Assembly: GCA_012964275.1 (NCBI GenBank)
Contig: DTUG01000068.1
Span: 1 to 16,296, forward strand
Direction of reading: 5' to 3'
From: Fidelibacterota bacterium
Lineage (GTDB): Bacteria > Fidelibacterota > Marinisomatia > Marinisomatales > UBA1611
DNA length: 16,296 nt
In this document: piece by piece, positions 1-5,727 of the stretch
Layout of the letters: each line of letters opens with the position of its first letter
Position numbering within the stretch: the first letter of the stretch is position 1
The notes under the pieces: model-generated
What the model saw: the letters and a program-made list of their open reading frames with translations, nothing else
Database searches by the model: none
Told to the model about the DNA's origin: nothing
Made by a program: the position numbers and the translations under genes

Positions 1-140
1 AACATGACCAATACGCTGGCACTGTCCAGGCCAGCGCTGAGGATCATGCCCACGATCAGTGGGAAGTCTGTGCCAATGTCACCAAAAGCCCCGGACCATT
101 CATTTCTATCAAACTTGATGTCTTTGAAATAATTGAACAT
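1..140 (-). CDS. MOT1-type sulfate/molybdate transporter, N-terminal fragment
   Basis: The minus strand from 140 to the window edge is open for 46 codons from an ATG and begins MFNYFKDIKFDRNEWSGAFG, followed by DIGTDFPLIVGMILSAGLD. The segment FDRNEWSGAFGDIGTDFPL matches the N-terminal signature (GxxGDxGTxxPL) of the MFS_MOT1/SulP-related putative sulfate or molybdate permeases, multi-pass inner-membrane proteins. Only the first membrane segment is present, so substrate cannot be judged. The start lies 23 bases after the 3' end of the attC site at 163-227, behind a very AT-rich leader without an obvious Shine-Dalgarno sequence. The gene could be the next cassette of the array or the chromosomal gene flanking it. 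Family assignment rests on remembered motif similarity. Confidence 0.72.
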   Translation of the reverse strand, partial: MFNYFKDIKFDRNEWSGAFGDIGTDFPLIVGMILSAGLDSASVLVM

Positions 141-162
141 AAATTTTATTTCAAAAGAAATT

Positions 163-227
163 TTCTAACGTTTGGGCTAAGCCGCGCCGCTTTTTTGGCG
201 TCGGCCTTGAGCCCATTGTTATAGGGC
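163..227 (-). other. integron attC recombination site
   Basis: Read on the minus strand, the site starts at the R'' box CTATAAC (224-218), continues through TGGGCTCAAGGCCGACGCC, an AAAAAA loop and GCGGCGCGGCTTAGCCCA, and ends at the core GTTAGAA (169-163). The two arms pair as an imperfect hairpin: TGGGCT with AGCCCA, then AAG with CTT, then a GC-rich stem. Unpaired bases fall in only one arm, which is the extrahelical-base pattern attC sites use for strand choice. The RYYYAAC/GTTRRRY boxes are near-consensus, with one or two mismatches. The overall look is very close to attC sites of mobile integron cassettes. It lies 13 bases after the stop codon of the methyltransferase gene, as expected for a cassette in minus orientation. 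Confidence 0.85.
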
Positions 228-862
228 CACCAATCTGCGTTACGTTTGGAACAGCCGCGGAAGTAACCGCCCAGTCCGCTTCATGTACTCCTTGTAATCC
301 TCACCAAACCGCTCGATTAGCTTTTCTTCTTCGATTCTCGTTCGTAACACCAGCAGGCCAAAGGTTATTCCACCAGTCAGGGCTAGGAACCAGTTCGCTG
401 TCACAAGGGTGTTTGCTACAACTGCCAATGCAGTCGCCAAATAAAACGGGTGTCGCACCCAACGATAAGGGCCTCTCGTAACCAGCGTATGCGCTGCCCT
501 GGTTACAACCGTGTCCGTCAAGTTCTTGCCAAGGGTTTTGAACGTCACCGCCAAAAGGAGTCCTCCAGTGATCCCAATCACAACACCCGACCATCGCAAC
601 CAGTTCGACAGTGCAACCGAAGACCAAGCCATCAATGCTGGGTTAATCATGTACGTCACAAGTCCAGCCATAAATGCGATGCCAATGGGCCGCAAGGTAA
701 CGAGTATAAAAATACCCTCTTGGCGGCGGTCAAGCTTTTCCCCGGTCGCCTGTGATTTGATGCGATGGTACGCACCGATGGGAACGATGACCGCAATTCC
801 CAGAATGAGGATGAACCTAAATGTCTGTTCGTATTCCATAGTAGTGTTTTTGCGCCCTATAA
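169..862 (-). mobile_element. integron gene cassette carrying a methyltransferase
   Basis: An integrated cassette should begin just after the G of a GTTRRRY core and end at the G of its own attC, and its first bases should be complementary to the attC R'' box. That is seen here. The minus strand reads GTTATAGGGC at 863-854, only 14 bases before the methyltransferase ATG, and GCCCTATAAC at 227-218 in the attC, a perfect 10-bp inverted match. The unit is about 694 bp, a normal cassette size, with one ORF filling it in the attC direction. Its base composition is visibly richer in G and C than the surrounding AT-rich intergenic DNA, consistent with foreign origin. No integron integrase gene is seen in the window, so this is a cassette in an integrase-less cluster or at a decayed integron. 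Confidence 0.8.
240..839 (-). CDS. isoprenylcysteine carboxyl methyltransferase-like membrane methyltransferase (cassette gene)
   Basis: The protein has 199 residues and several hydrophobic spans (roughly 7-25, 43-66, 81-100 and 134-165). It carries the C-terminal signature of the ICMT/PEMT-like family: LVTRGPYRWVRHPFY at 119-133, where the Arg/His region belongs to the S-adenosylmethionine pocket, and a charged tail with RIEEEKLIERFG and DYKEYMKRTGRLLP at 168-194. Such proteins methylate small molecules, lipids or thiols at the inner membrane; the substrate is not deducible. The ATG at 839 is the first start after the cassette boundary and no strong Shine-Dalgarno sequence precedes it, which is common in cassettes. 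The stop at 240 sits directly before the attC. Family call is firm, specific function unknown. Confidence 0.85.
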   Translation of the reverse strand: MEYEQTFRFILILGIAVIVPIGAYHRIKSQATGEKLDRRQEGIFILVTLRPIGIAFMAGLVTYMINPALMAWSSVALSNWLRWSGVVIGITGGLLLAVTFKTLGKNLTDTVVTRAAHTLVTRGPYRWVRHPFYLATALAVVANTLVTANWFLALTGGITFGLLVLRTRIEEEKLIERFGEDYKEYMKRTGRLLPRLFQT

Positions 863-888
863 CAGTTATTATTTGACGATTCCGTCAA
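859..888 (-). promoter_or_regulatory. candidate promoter driving the methyltransferase cassette
   Basis: On the minus strand TTGACG (888-883) is followed after 18 bases by TGTTAT (864-859), which matches a sigma-70-type -35/-10 pair in 5 of 6 and 4 of 6 positions. The -10 box straddles the cassette boundary, so a cassette inserted here would be expressed from a promoter partly supplied by the host side, comparable to the Pc arrangement of integrons. This is a by-eye match in AT-rich DNA and could be chance. Confidence 0.28.
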
Positions 889-890
889 AT
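871..890. repeat. 8-bp perfect inverted repeat upstream of the cassette
   Basis: The plus strand reads ATTTGACG, ATTC, CGTCAAAT: a perfect 8-bp stem with a 4-base loop ending 7 bases before the cassette core site. There is no T-run directly following that would make it a convincing terminator. It overlaps the candidate -35 box, so it could be an operator or part of an integrase-binding attI-like region. Function unassigned. Confidence 0.6.
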
Positions 891-993
891 AGTGCTCCTA
901 TATGCGTGATATTATGCATTATATTCATTTCATATATATTTAATTTCCCAAAAGAAAGACTAGTGATGGACTTCATCATATTCAAGGATTATC

Positions 994-1047
994 ATGAGCC
1001 AATTATTAAACCAGGTTCGGGATAATCCAGCGTCAGAAAGGCCTTAA
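994..1047 (+). pseudogene. possible relic of an integron integrase start
   Basis: From the ATG at 994 the plus strand reads MSQLLNQVRDNPASERP and then stops. The first ten residues resemble the beginning of IntI/XerC-like tyrosine recombinases, which often start with a segment like LLDQVRD or LDQLRERIR. The position and divergent direction relative to the minus-strand cassettes are exactly where intI would be. The similarity is short, the continuation (HYS...TE..Y motif) is absent, and no conserved Arg-His-Arg-Tyr catalytic region follows, so this is a weak inference only. Confidence 0.18.
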
Positions 1048-1082
1048 AGAAAGCAGTTAGGTTAGCAGAAATAGAAAAGCGT

Positions 1083-1501
1083 GTTAGGTGACATAAATTC
1101 AATCTATATTAATTGTTTCTGCTACAACTAATGGAAAATTTCTAAGAGCAGTCTCAATACTACCTCCAGTAATAGTGCTTAATTCACCATCAATTTCTAT
1201 TTCTTTTAACAAATATGATGAATCTATTTCTCCAGTTATATATACTCTGGAATATTGATAATCAGGTTCACCGGAAAACCATTCATAATTTGTTAAAATA
1301 AAACCTGATGGATCACACTCTCCACCTATCCAAACAAGTGTATCTATATAGTATTCAGCTGTTCCACTGATATGAACTTCAGATTCTTCAATATCATTAT
1401 TTGATTTACTGGTGCAGGATGTGCATAATAGTATTAATACAGAGAGTAAATTAAATATAATTGTTTTAATCTTCTTTTCTCCAAATCTGATGTCACCTAA
1501 C
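1083..1501. mobile_element. second cassette-like unit bounded by 12-bp inverted GTTAGGTGACAT
   Basis: The plus strand has GTTAGGTGACAT at 1083-1094 and its exact complement ATGTCACCTAAC at 1490-1501, enclosing one small minus-strand gene. GTTAGGT is a perfect GTTRRRY core and ACCTAAC a perfect RYYYAAC box, the same arrangement that bounds the methyltransferase cassette. The interior is much more AT-rich than its neighbours. Against a normal cassette, no convincing full attC hairpin follows either end: the next core in minus orientation, at 863, is over 200 bases away. The unit may be a cassette whose attC has decayed, or a small terminal-inverted-repeat element; no target duplication is seen. 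Confidence 0.5.
1099..1470 (-). CDS. small lipoprotein-like hypothetical protein with probable ATT start
   Basis: The minus strand is open from 1500 to the TGA at 1101-1099, but the frame contains no ATG, GTG or TTG before the mature protein. The likely start is ATT at 1470, preceded by TTTGGAGAAAAGAAG (GGAG with an 8-base spacer). From there the 123-residue product begins KTIIFNLLSVLILLCTSC after the first residue, a textbook short lysine-plus-hydrophobic signal peptide with a cysteine at 19 in a CTSC lipobox-like context. The rest, with segments VHISGTAEYYIDT, YSRVYITGEIDSS and NFPLVVAETINID, looks beta-rich and secreted. I recognise no family. The gene fills the inverted-repeat unit at 1083-1501. 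Either it uses the rare ATT start codon or its ATG has mutated and it is a fresh pseudogene. Confidence 0.62.
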   Translation of the reverse strand: MKTIIFNLLSVLILLCTSCTSKSNNDIEESEVHISGTAEYYIDTLVWIGGECDPSGFILTNYEWFSGEPDYQYSRVYITGEIDSSYLLKEIEIDGELSTITGGSIETALRNFPLVVAETINID

Positions 1502-1577
1502 TAGTTATTATACTGCACATTCGCTGTATAGTAGGCCAATTAAGGGTGTGGTATACTATATTTGTTACTTTTCAGCA

Positions 1578-1976
1578 TTACTGCATCAGCCTATGGCACC
1601 TCAGCATACAGTCATTCATCACGACAAGTAGTCCAGCTTCTTCAGCTAATTTAGCTGCTTCTTTGTTGATCACGCCATCCTGAAGCCAGAGTGCCTTAGC
1701 GCCGATTTCAACAGTAGCTTCCGCGATGGGCAGGACGTGCTCCGGACGGCGGAAGACATCCACCACATCCACCGGTTTTGGGATGTCTTTTAATGAAGGA
1801 TAACAAGTTTCGCCGGCTATTTCTCTTTGACCAGGATTTACAGGAATGATCTTGTAGCCATGGTCTCGTAAATAGAGAGCGACGTAGTGACTTGGCCGTT
1901 CCGGCTTGGGACTCATGCCCACCACGGCGATGGTTTTCATTTGCAAAATTTGGTTGATTGTTTCTTTGTCATTCAT
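1578..1976 (-). CDS. CoA-binding domain protein (CoA_binding_2, YccU type)
   Basis: This 132-residue protein has a Rossmann-type CoA-binding fold with no catalytic partner domain. Visible landmarks are the N-terminal nucleotide loop AVVGMSPKPERPSHYVA (17-33), IPVNPG (44-49), VVDVFRRPEHV (71-81) and ALWLQDGV (95-102). These are characteristic of the single-domain family related to the succinyl-CoA synthetase alpha N-domain. Its cellular role is not established. It is the downstream gene of a unit with proline dehydrogenase: its ATG at 1976 lies inside the end of that gene (8-bp overlap), so the two are translationally coupled. The stop at 1578 is the last clear chromosomal gene end before the accessory patch. 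Confidence 0.88.
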   Translation of the reverse strand: MNDKETINQILQMKTIAVVGMSPKPERPSHYVALYLRDHGYKIIPVNPGQREIAGETCYPSLKDIPKPVDVVDVFRRPEHVLPIAEATVEIGAKALWLQDGVINKEAAKLAEEAGLLVVMNDCMLRCHRLMQ

Positions 1977-2910
1977 TTTTAAACATATTCTTTATTACGT
2001 AACCAGCAATATCCGGATTTTCCCTTAATCTGCGGACGGAATAATTGAACCAGTCCGGACCAAAAGGTACGTAGACCCGCACTTTAAAGCCTTGGTCCTG
2101 CAGCGCTTCCAATCGTCCTGTCATGGGCACACCGTAGAGCACCTGGAATTCAAATGAGTCTGAACTGAGATTTTCCGAATTGATCCAGTCCAATAGCTGG
2201 TCGATGAGATTTTGGTCATGGGTGGCAAAACCCGCAAAGGCACCCTTGCTAGCCATGACTTTGGCTAGGGTGATGAAATTGTCCTTGATTTTTTTCCGGT
2301 CTTGGAAAGCGATGGTCTCCGATTCTTGGTAGATCCCCTTGCAGATCCTGGCATTGAAATTGCCGGAAGCCAGCCGTTCAATATCTTCCTGGCTGCGGCG
2401 CAGATAGGATTGAATGACCACACCGACATGTTCATAGTTCTGTTTGCAACGGGCATAGATCTCAAATGTATGATCGGTGTAGGGGGAATTTTCCATATCC
2501 AGCCGCAGAAAATTTTTATTCTCCTTGGCTTGATTTAAAATGTTTGTGATATTGGCTATGGCTTCATCCAGAGATATTCTCAGGCCCACATGAGTGGGTT
2601 TTATTGAAAGATTGCAATTCAGGGATTGCTGGCTAATCTGGTTGTATAGCTTGCAGTACTGCTTAGTGATATTTCGCGCTTCATCTTCATCCGTTATTTG
2701 TTCACCCAGGATATCAATTGTGGCAGAAAAACCTCGATCATTAATGGCTTTAATATGTTCCAGTGCTTCTTCCGCTGTTTCGCCTGCAACATAGGGTTTG
2801 GCAAAGGGTTTGGCGATCCATTTTGGAAGAGCGGGTAAAGTAAATGTGATTAATCGATTAAAGAAGGACATAAAAAAAGTTAGAATTTTCCGATTGGTGT
2901 CGCCAACCAT
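1969..2910 (-). CDS. proline dehydrogenase
   Basis: A monofunctional FAD-dependent proline dehydrogenase of 313 residues oxidises L-proline to pyrroline-5-carboxylate and passes electrons to membrane quinone. The TIM-barrel motifs appear in order: SIKPTHVGL (102-110), LRLDMEN (135-141), QSYLRR (167-172), RICKGIYQE (188-196), ATHD (229-232), FQVLYG (255-260), VRVYVPFG (277-284) and the proline-carboxylate site YSVRRL (290-295). KGIYQE replaces the usual KGAYxE. The length is normal for the single-domain form. An alternative start is Met14 (MSFFNRL). It is divergent from nuoA and overlaps the CoA-binding gene. The pyrroline-5-carboxylate dehydrogenase partner is not in the window. Confidence 0.92.
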   Translation of the reverse strand: MVGDTNRKILTFFMSFFNRLITFTLPALPKWIAKPFAKPYVAGETAEEALEHIKAINDRGFSATIDILGEQITDEDEARNITKQYCKLYNQISQQSLNCNLSIKPTHVGLRISLDEAIANITNILNQAKENKNFLRLDMENSPYTDHTFEIYARCKQNYEHVGVVIQSYLRRSQEDIERLASGNFNARICKGIYQESETIAFQDRKKIKDNFITLAKVMASKGAFAGFATHDQNLIDQLLDWINSENLSSDSFEFQVLYGVPMTGRLEALQDQGFKVRVYVPFGPDWFNYSVRRLRENPDIAGYVIKNMFKNE

Positions 2911-2950
2911 TTTTATTCAAAAATTCCGGGATGAATCTCCCAACTTTAGA

Positions 2951-2980
2951 TTGACTCACGAAAAGCCATCCTTCTAAATT
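2951..2980 (+). promoter_or_regulatory. candidate promoter of the nuo operon
   Basis: In the 100-bp gap between the divergent proline dehydrogenase and nuoA, TTGACT (2951-2956) is followed after 18 bases by TAAATT (2975-2980), a 5/6 and 4/6 match to sigma-70 boxes. This would place the transcript start about 25 bases before the nuoA ATG. It is the best pair I see, but by eye only. Confidence 0.33.
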
Positions 2981-3010
2981 CCAAGTCTTATTTCACTTCT
3001 GTAACTGAAT

Positions 3011-3427
3011 ATGTATCGCGATTTTGGAACTGTCCTAGTAGCTGTGATTCTTGGCATCGTTATGGTGGCTATACCACTTTTGATACAGAAACTGATAGCA
3101 CCTTCTAAAAAGTCCAAAGACAAATTACAAACTTATGAATGCGGCGAGGAAGCGGAGGGATCTGCCTGGCTGCAATTCAATATCCGCTTTTACGTTATTG
3201 CACTTATTTTTCTCATTTTTGATGTAGAAATTGTATTTCTCTTTCCGTGGGCAGTTGTATTTAAAGAATTAGGCCTGCTGGCGCTTATAGAAATGGGTAT
3301 TTTTCTGATTATTTTAATTGCGGGGCTGGCCTATGTCTGGGTCAAGGCTGACCTTGACTGGGTGAAACGGAATGTCAGATATGGTACCGGGCGGTACCAG
3401 GATGTCAGAATGGAGAAAACTACCTGA
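3011..3427 (+). CDS. nuoA: NADH-quinone oxidoreductase subunit A (first copy)
   Basis: This 138-residue, three-helix membrane subunit lies at the junction of the peripheral and membrane arms of complex I. The loop after the first helix has YECGEEAEGSAW (42-53) with Cys44, the residue known to shift exposure between active and resting states. The second helix carries FDVEIVFLFPWA (70-81) with the conserved acidic pair Asp71 and Glu73. The YECG form contrasts with YESG in the second nuoA of this window. It is first in the operon, has no clear Shine-Dalgarno sequence, and its stop lies just before the nuoB start. Confidence 0.96.
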   Translation: MYRDFGTVLVAVILGIVMVAIPLLIQKLIAPSKKSKDKLQTYECGEEAEGSAWLQFNIRFYVIALIFLIFDVEIVFLFPWAVVFKELGLLALIEMGIFLIILIAGLAYVWVKADLDWVKRNVRYGTGRYQDVRMEKTT

Positions 3428-3428
3428 T

Positions 3429-3920
3429 ATGGGATTACTTGAAAATAAATTTAATGATAATGTAATCGTTGCGAAACTTGATAAGCTCATAAGTTGGTCC
3501 AGGTCAACTTCACCCTGGTTTTTTCAGTTTGGGTTAGCCTGTTGTGCGATAGAAATGATGGCTGCCGCAGCAAGCCGATATGATCTAATGCGGCTTGGTA
3601 TGATACCGAGGTCATCTCCCAGACAGGCAGATGTTATGATTGTAGCTGGCACGGTAACGATGAAGATGGCACTGCGGGTAAAAAAACTTTATGAACAAAT
3701 GGCAAATCCAAAATATGTCGTTGCCATGGGTTCCTGTGCTACCAGCGGCGGACCTTACTGGCAGCATGGATATCATGTATTGAAGGGGGTGGATATTGTA
3801 GTTCCTGTTGATGTGTATGTACCAGGATGTCCTCCCCGACCCGAAGCACTGATTGAAGGAATTTTAAAACTGCAGGAGCAGATCTTGGAAGAACGGCCGC
3901 TGACCCGGAAAACTGGGTGA
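3429..3920 (+). CDS. nuoB: NADH-quinone oxidoreductase subunit B (first copy)
   Basis: Subunit B carries the terminal 4Fe-4S cluster N2 that reduces quinone. The four ligands are visible: tandem Cys38-Cys39 in GLACCAIEMM, Cys103 in GSCATSGG and Cys134 in VPGCPPRP. I place the start at 3429 (MGLLENKF) because it matches the normal family N-terminus, begins one base after the nuoA stop, and leaves 163 residues. The frame is open upstream with ATGs at 3372 and 3402, but these would add a non-conserved stretch overlapping nuoA. A GGAG lies 13 bases before 3429, a slightly long spacing. Confidence 0.95.
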   Translation: MGLLENKFNDNVIVAKLDKLISWSRSTSPWFFQFGLACCAIEMMAAAASRYDLMRLGMIPRSSPRQADVMIVAGTVTMKMALRVKKLYEQMANPKYVVAMGSCATSGGPYWQHGYHVLKGVDIVVPVDVYVPGCPPRPEALIEGILKLQEQILEERPLTRKTG

Positions 3921-4615
3921 GTGACGAGCGAGATAAATTGATCGCCGAAGTGGTTGAAAAAGCCCTTCAGGGTGAGATGGATGCGATCAATAACATTGAA
4001 GATCGGGTCACTCGCTCTAAGGCAAAGGCTGCTCTGGCTAAAGCTAAACGTGCACAAACAGCAGATTCGTCCCCTCAAATCGAGGCTTCTATTACGGGGG
4101 AATCAACGGCACCCAACACTTTATCTGATAATCCAAATCAAAAAGTTGGGGAACGTATAAGTGAAAAATTTCCCGATTCACGGGATGGCGAAGTAGCTGA
4201 TACTCATATTCAACTCAAACCCGATCAATGGAATGAGATTGCGGCATGGTTAAAGACAGAAGAAGATTTATTATTTGATTCATTGCAGTGTATTACGGGT
4301 ATTGATTTAGGCGAAAATGTTCTTGAAGCTCGGTACAATCTTCATTCCATGAAGCATCGTAACGCGATTGAGATCAGGATTGCTGTATCCAGAGATATAG
4401 CTCAAATCCCATCCATCGAACAAGTCTGGCGAATAGGTGACTGGTTTGAACGGGAAACCTACGATATGTATGGAATCAGATTTACAGGACACAGAGATTT
4501 AAGGCGCATACTGCTTCCGGAGGACTGGGAAGGTTGGCCATTGCGTAAAGATTATGAGGTACAGGAAACATACCACGGTATTATGGTACCAAAAGTGAAA
4601 GAGGGATGGGAGTAG
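3917..4615 (+). CDS. nuoC: NADH-quinone oxidoreductase subunit C (first copy) with N-terminal extension
   Basis: Subunit C is a 30-kDa-type scaffold of the Q module. The conserved C-terminal signature is seen as RIGDWFERETYDMYGIRF, followed by GHRDLRRILLPEDWEGWPLR and KDY (about 175-217). The family domain starts only near residue 75-95. Before it lies a 75-residue, Lys/Ala/Glu-rich, probably helical then disordered extension (DERDKLIAEVVEKALQGE, then AKAALAKAKRA) that normal NuoC and the second copy lack. Translation starts with GTG at 3917, whose GTGA overlaps the nuoB stop by 4 bases, so the extension is supported by coupling. The end overlaps nuoD by 10 bases. Confidence 0.93.
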   Translation: MSDERDKLIAEVVEKALQGEMDAINNIEDRVTRSKAKAALAKAKRAQTADSSPQIEASITGESTAPNTLSDNPNQKVGERISEKFPDSRDGEVADTHIQLKPDQWNEIAAWLKTEEDLLFDSLQCITGIDLGENVLEARYNLHSMKHRNAIEIRIAVSRDIAQIPSIEQVWRIGDWFERETYDMYGIRFTGHRDLRRILLPEDWEGWPLRKDYEVQETYHGIMVPKVKEGWE

Positions 4616-5727
4616 TCCACGGACAGGAAATGGTCCTCAATATTGGACCGCAGCATCCCAGTACCCATGGAGTTTTGCGTCTGCAGGTGAAGACTGACGG
4701 AGAAATCATTTCGGAAATCAAACCTTTTATTGGCTATCTGCACCGCTGTTTTGAAAAGCATTGTGAAAATGTTACCTATGAACAAGTGATCCCGTTTACG
4801 GATCGTTGTGATTATCTGGCCTCAATGGCGAACAATTTTGGTTATGTGGTAGCGATGGAAGAGCTTATGGAGATCAAGGTTCCGGAGCGTGTCGAATATA
4901 TACGGGTTATCATGGCTGAACTTCAGAGGATTGCCAGCCATTTATTAGCTTTGGGTACTTTTGGACTTGACGTGGGTGCCTTTACACCATTCCTATACAT
5001 GTTTCGCGATCGAGAGCGTATACTGGATATGTTTGAAATGACCTGTGGCGCCCGCCTTTTGTATAATTATATGTGGGTGGGCGGATTAAGCCATGATTTA
5101 CCTATTGGATTTGTAGAATCTGCTTTTCGGTTTTTAGACTACTTTGAGCCTAAAATTGAGGAGTACAATAATATATTGACCTATAATAAGATCTTTATTG
5201 AGCGGACGGCGGATGTTGGGGTAATGCCTGCAGACGTAGCCATCAGTTATGGTGTTTCTGGTCCCAACCTGCGTGGTTCCGGTGTCAAATGGGATATTCG
5301 TAAGGATGAGCCTTATTCAATATATGACCGGTTTGATTTTGACGTACCGGTTGGAATAGGAGAGAAGGGAAACCTGGGAGATTGCTGGGACCGTTTTAAT
5401 GTGCGGTTAACCGAAATGGGCGAAAGCATCAAGATATTGCGCCAGGCGCTTACACAGATACCGAAAAATGGGGATGTACATCAGACCATACCTAAAAAAA
5501 TACGACCACCGAAAGGGTCTATTTATAAAAGAACAGAAACACCACGGGGAGACCTAGGATTTTATATTATCAGTGATGGTTCACCTATTCCTAACCGTTT
5601 AAAAATGCGCTCACCTGCGTTTACTGCTTTATCTGTTTTAGATGAGATTGGCCGTGGCTGGATGCTATCAGATGTCATTGCCATTTTAGGCAGCCTGGAT
5701 ATTGTTCTAGGAGAAATTGACCGTTGA
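4606..5727 (+). CDS. nuoD: NADH-quinone oxidoreductase subunit D (first copy)
   Basis: The 49-kDa-type subunit forms the quinone pocket with NuoB. It has 373 residues. GPQHPSTHG (14-22) provides the quinone-site histidine loop, TDRCDYL (65-71) contains the headgroup-contacting Tyr70, and the C-terminus ends in LGEIDR as usual. The [NiFe]-hydrogenase cysteine pairs are absent, so this is complex I and not a group 4 hydrogenase. Notable cysteines sit near the pocket: HRCFEKHCE (46-54) and Cys68. This form I associate with Chlorobi-type NuoD; the second copy has HSGFEKLGE instead. The gene overlaps nuoC and nuoH, indicating coupled translation. Confidence 0.96.
   Translation: MGVVHGQEMVLNIGPQHPSTHGVLRLQVKTDGEIISEIKPFIGYLHRCFEKHCENVTYEQVIPFTDRCDYLASMANNFGYVVAMEELMEIKVPERVEYIRVIMAELQRIASHLLALGTFGLDVGAFTPFLYMFRDRERILDMFEMTCGARLLYNYMWVGGLSHDLPIGFVESAFRFLDYFEPKIEEYNNILTYNKIFIERTADVGVMPADVAISYGVSGPNLRGSGVKWDIRKDEPYSIYDRFDFDVPVGIGEKGNLGDCWDRFNVRLTEMGESIKILRQALTQIPKNGDVHQTIPKKIRPPKGSIYKRTETPRGDLGFYIISDGSPIPNRLKMRSPAFTALSVLDEIGRGWMLSDVIAILGSLDIVLGEIDR

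Larger units (their letters stand above)
864..1082. other. intercassette region without an intact gene
   Basis: This 219-base stretch between the two cassette-like units holds no convincing intact gene. Open frames crossing it on the plus strand (such as the one ending at 1025) start inside the methyltransferase in antisense and show no family features. It contains the 871-890 hairpin, an AT-rich run near 901-950, a short plus-strand reading frame from 994 discussed separately, and an open plus-strand run ending with residues KALKKAVRLAEIEKRVR at 1041-1091 that lacks a start codon and looks like a gene relic. If the cassette at 169-862 was inserted at a primary site, this is where attI would lie. 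Confidence 0.5.

Noticed and set aside
871..890. The 8-bp hairpin as a rho-independent terminator.
   Set aside because: The stem is AT-rich at its base and no run of T follows on either strand.
450..1025. Open frames on the plus strand opposite the methyltransferase and beyond.
   Set aside because: They are antisense shadows without recognisable motifs or ribosome sites.
1495..1570. An attC in plus orientation following the lipoprotein unit (ACCTAAC ... GTTACTT), or an attC downstream of the CoA-binding gene in minus orientation.
   Set aside because: The only pairings are short TAAC/GTTA and TATAC/GTATA (or TATAGTA/TACTATA) stretches in AT-rich DNA, and GTTACTT does not fit GTTRRRY; too weak to call.
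3372..3428. The longer nuoB start at 3372 or 3402.
   Set aside because: It adds a non-conserved stretch overlapping nuoA; the start at 3429 gives the normal family N-terminus.
4606..5727. The first cluster as a group 4 membrane-bound [NiFe]-hydrogenase.
   Set aside because: NuoD lacks the N- and C-terminal CxxC nickel ligands and ends in the usual complex I GEIDR.
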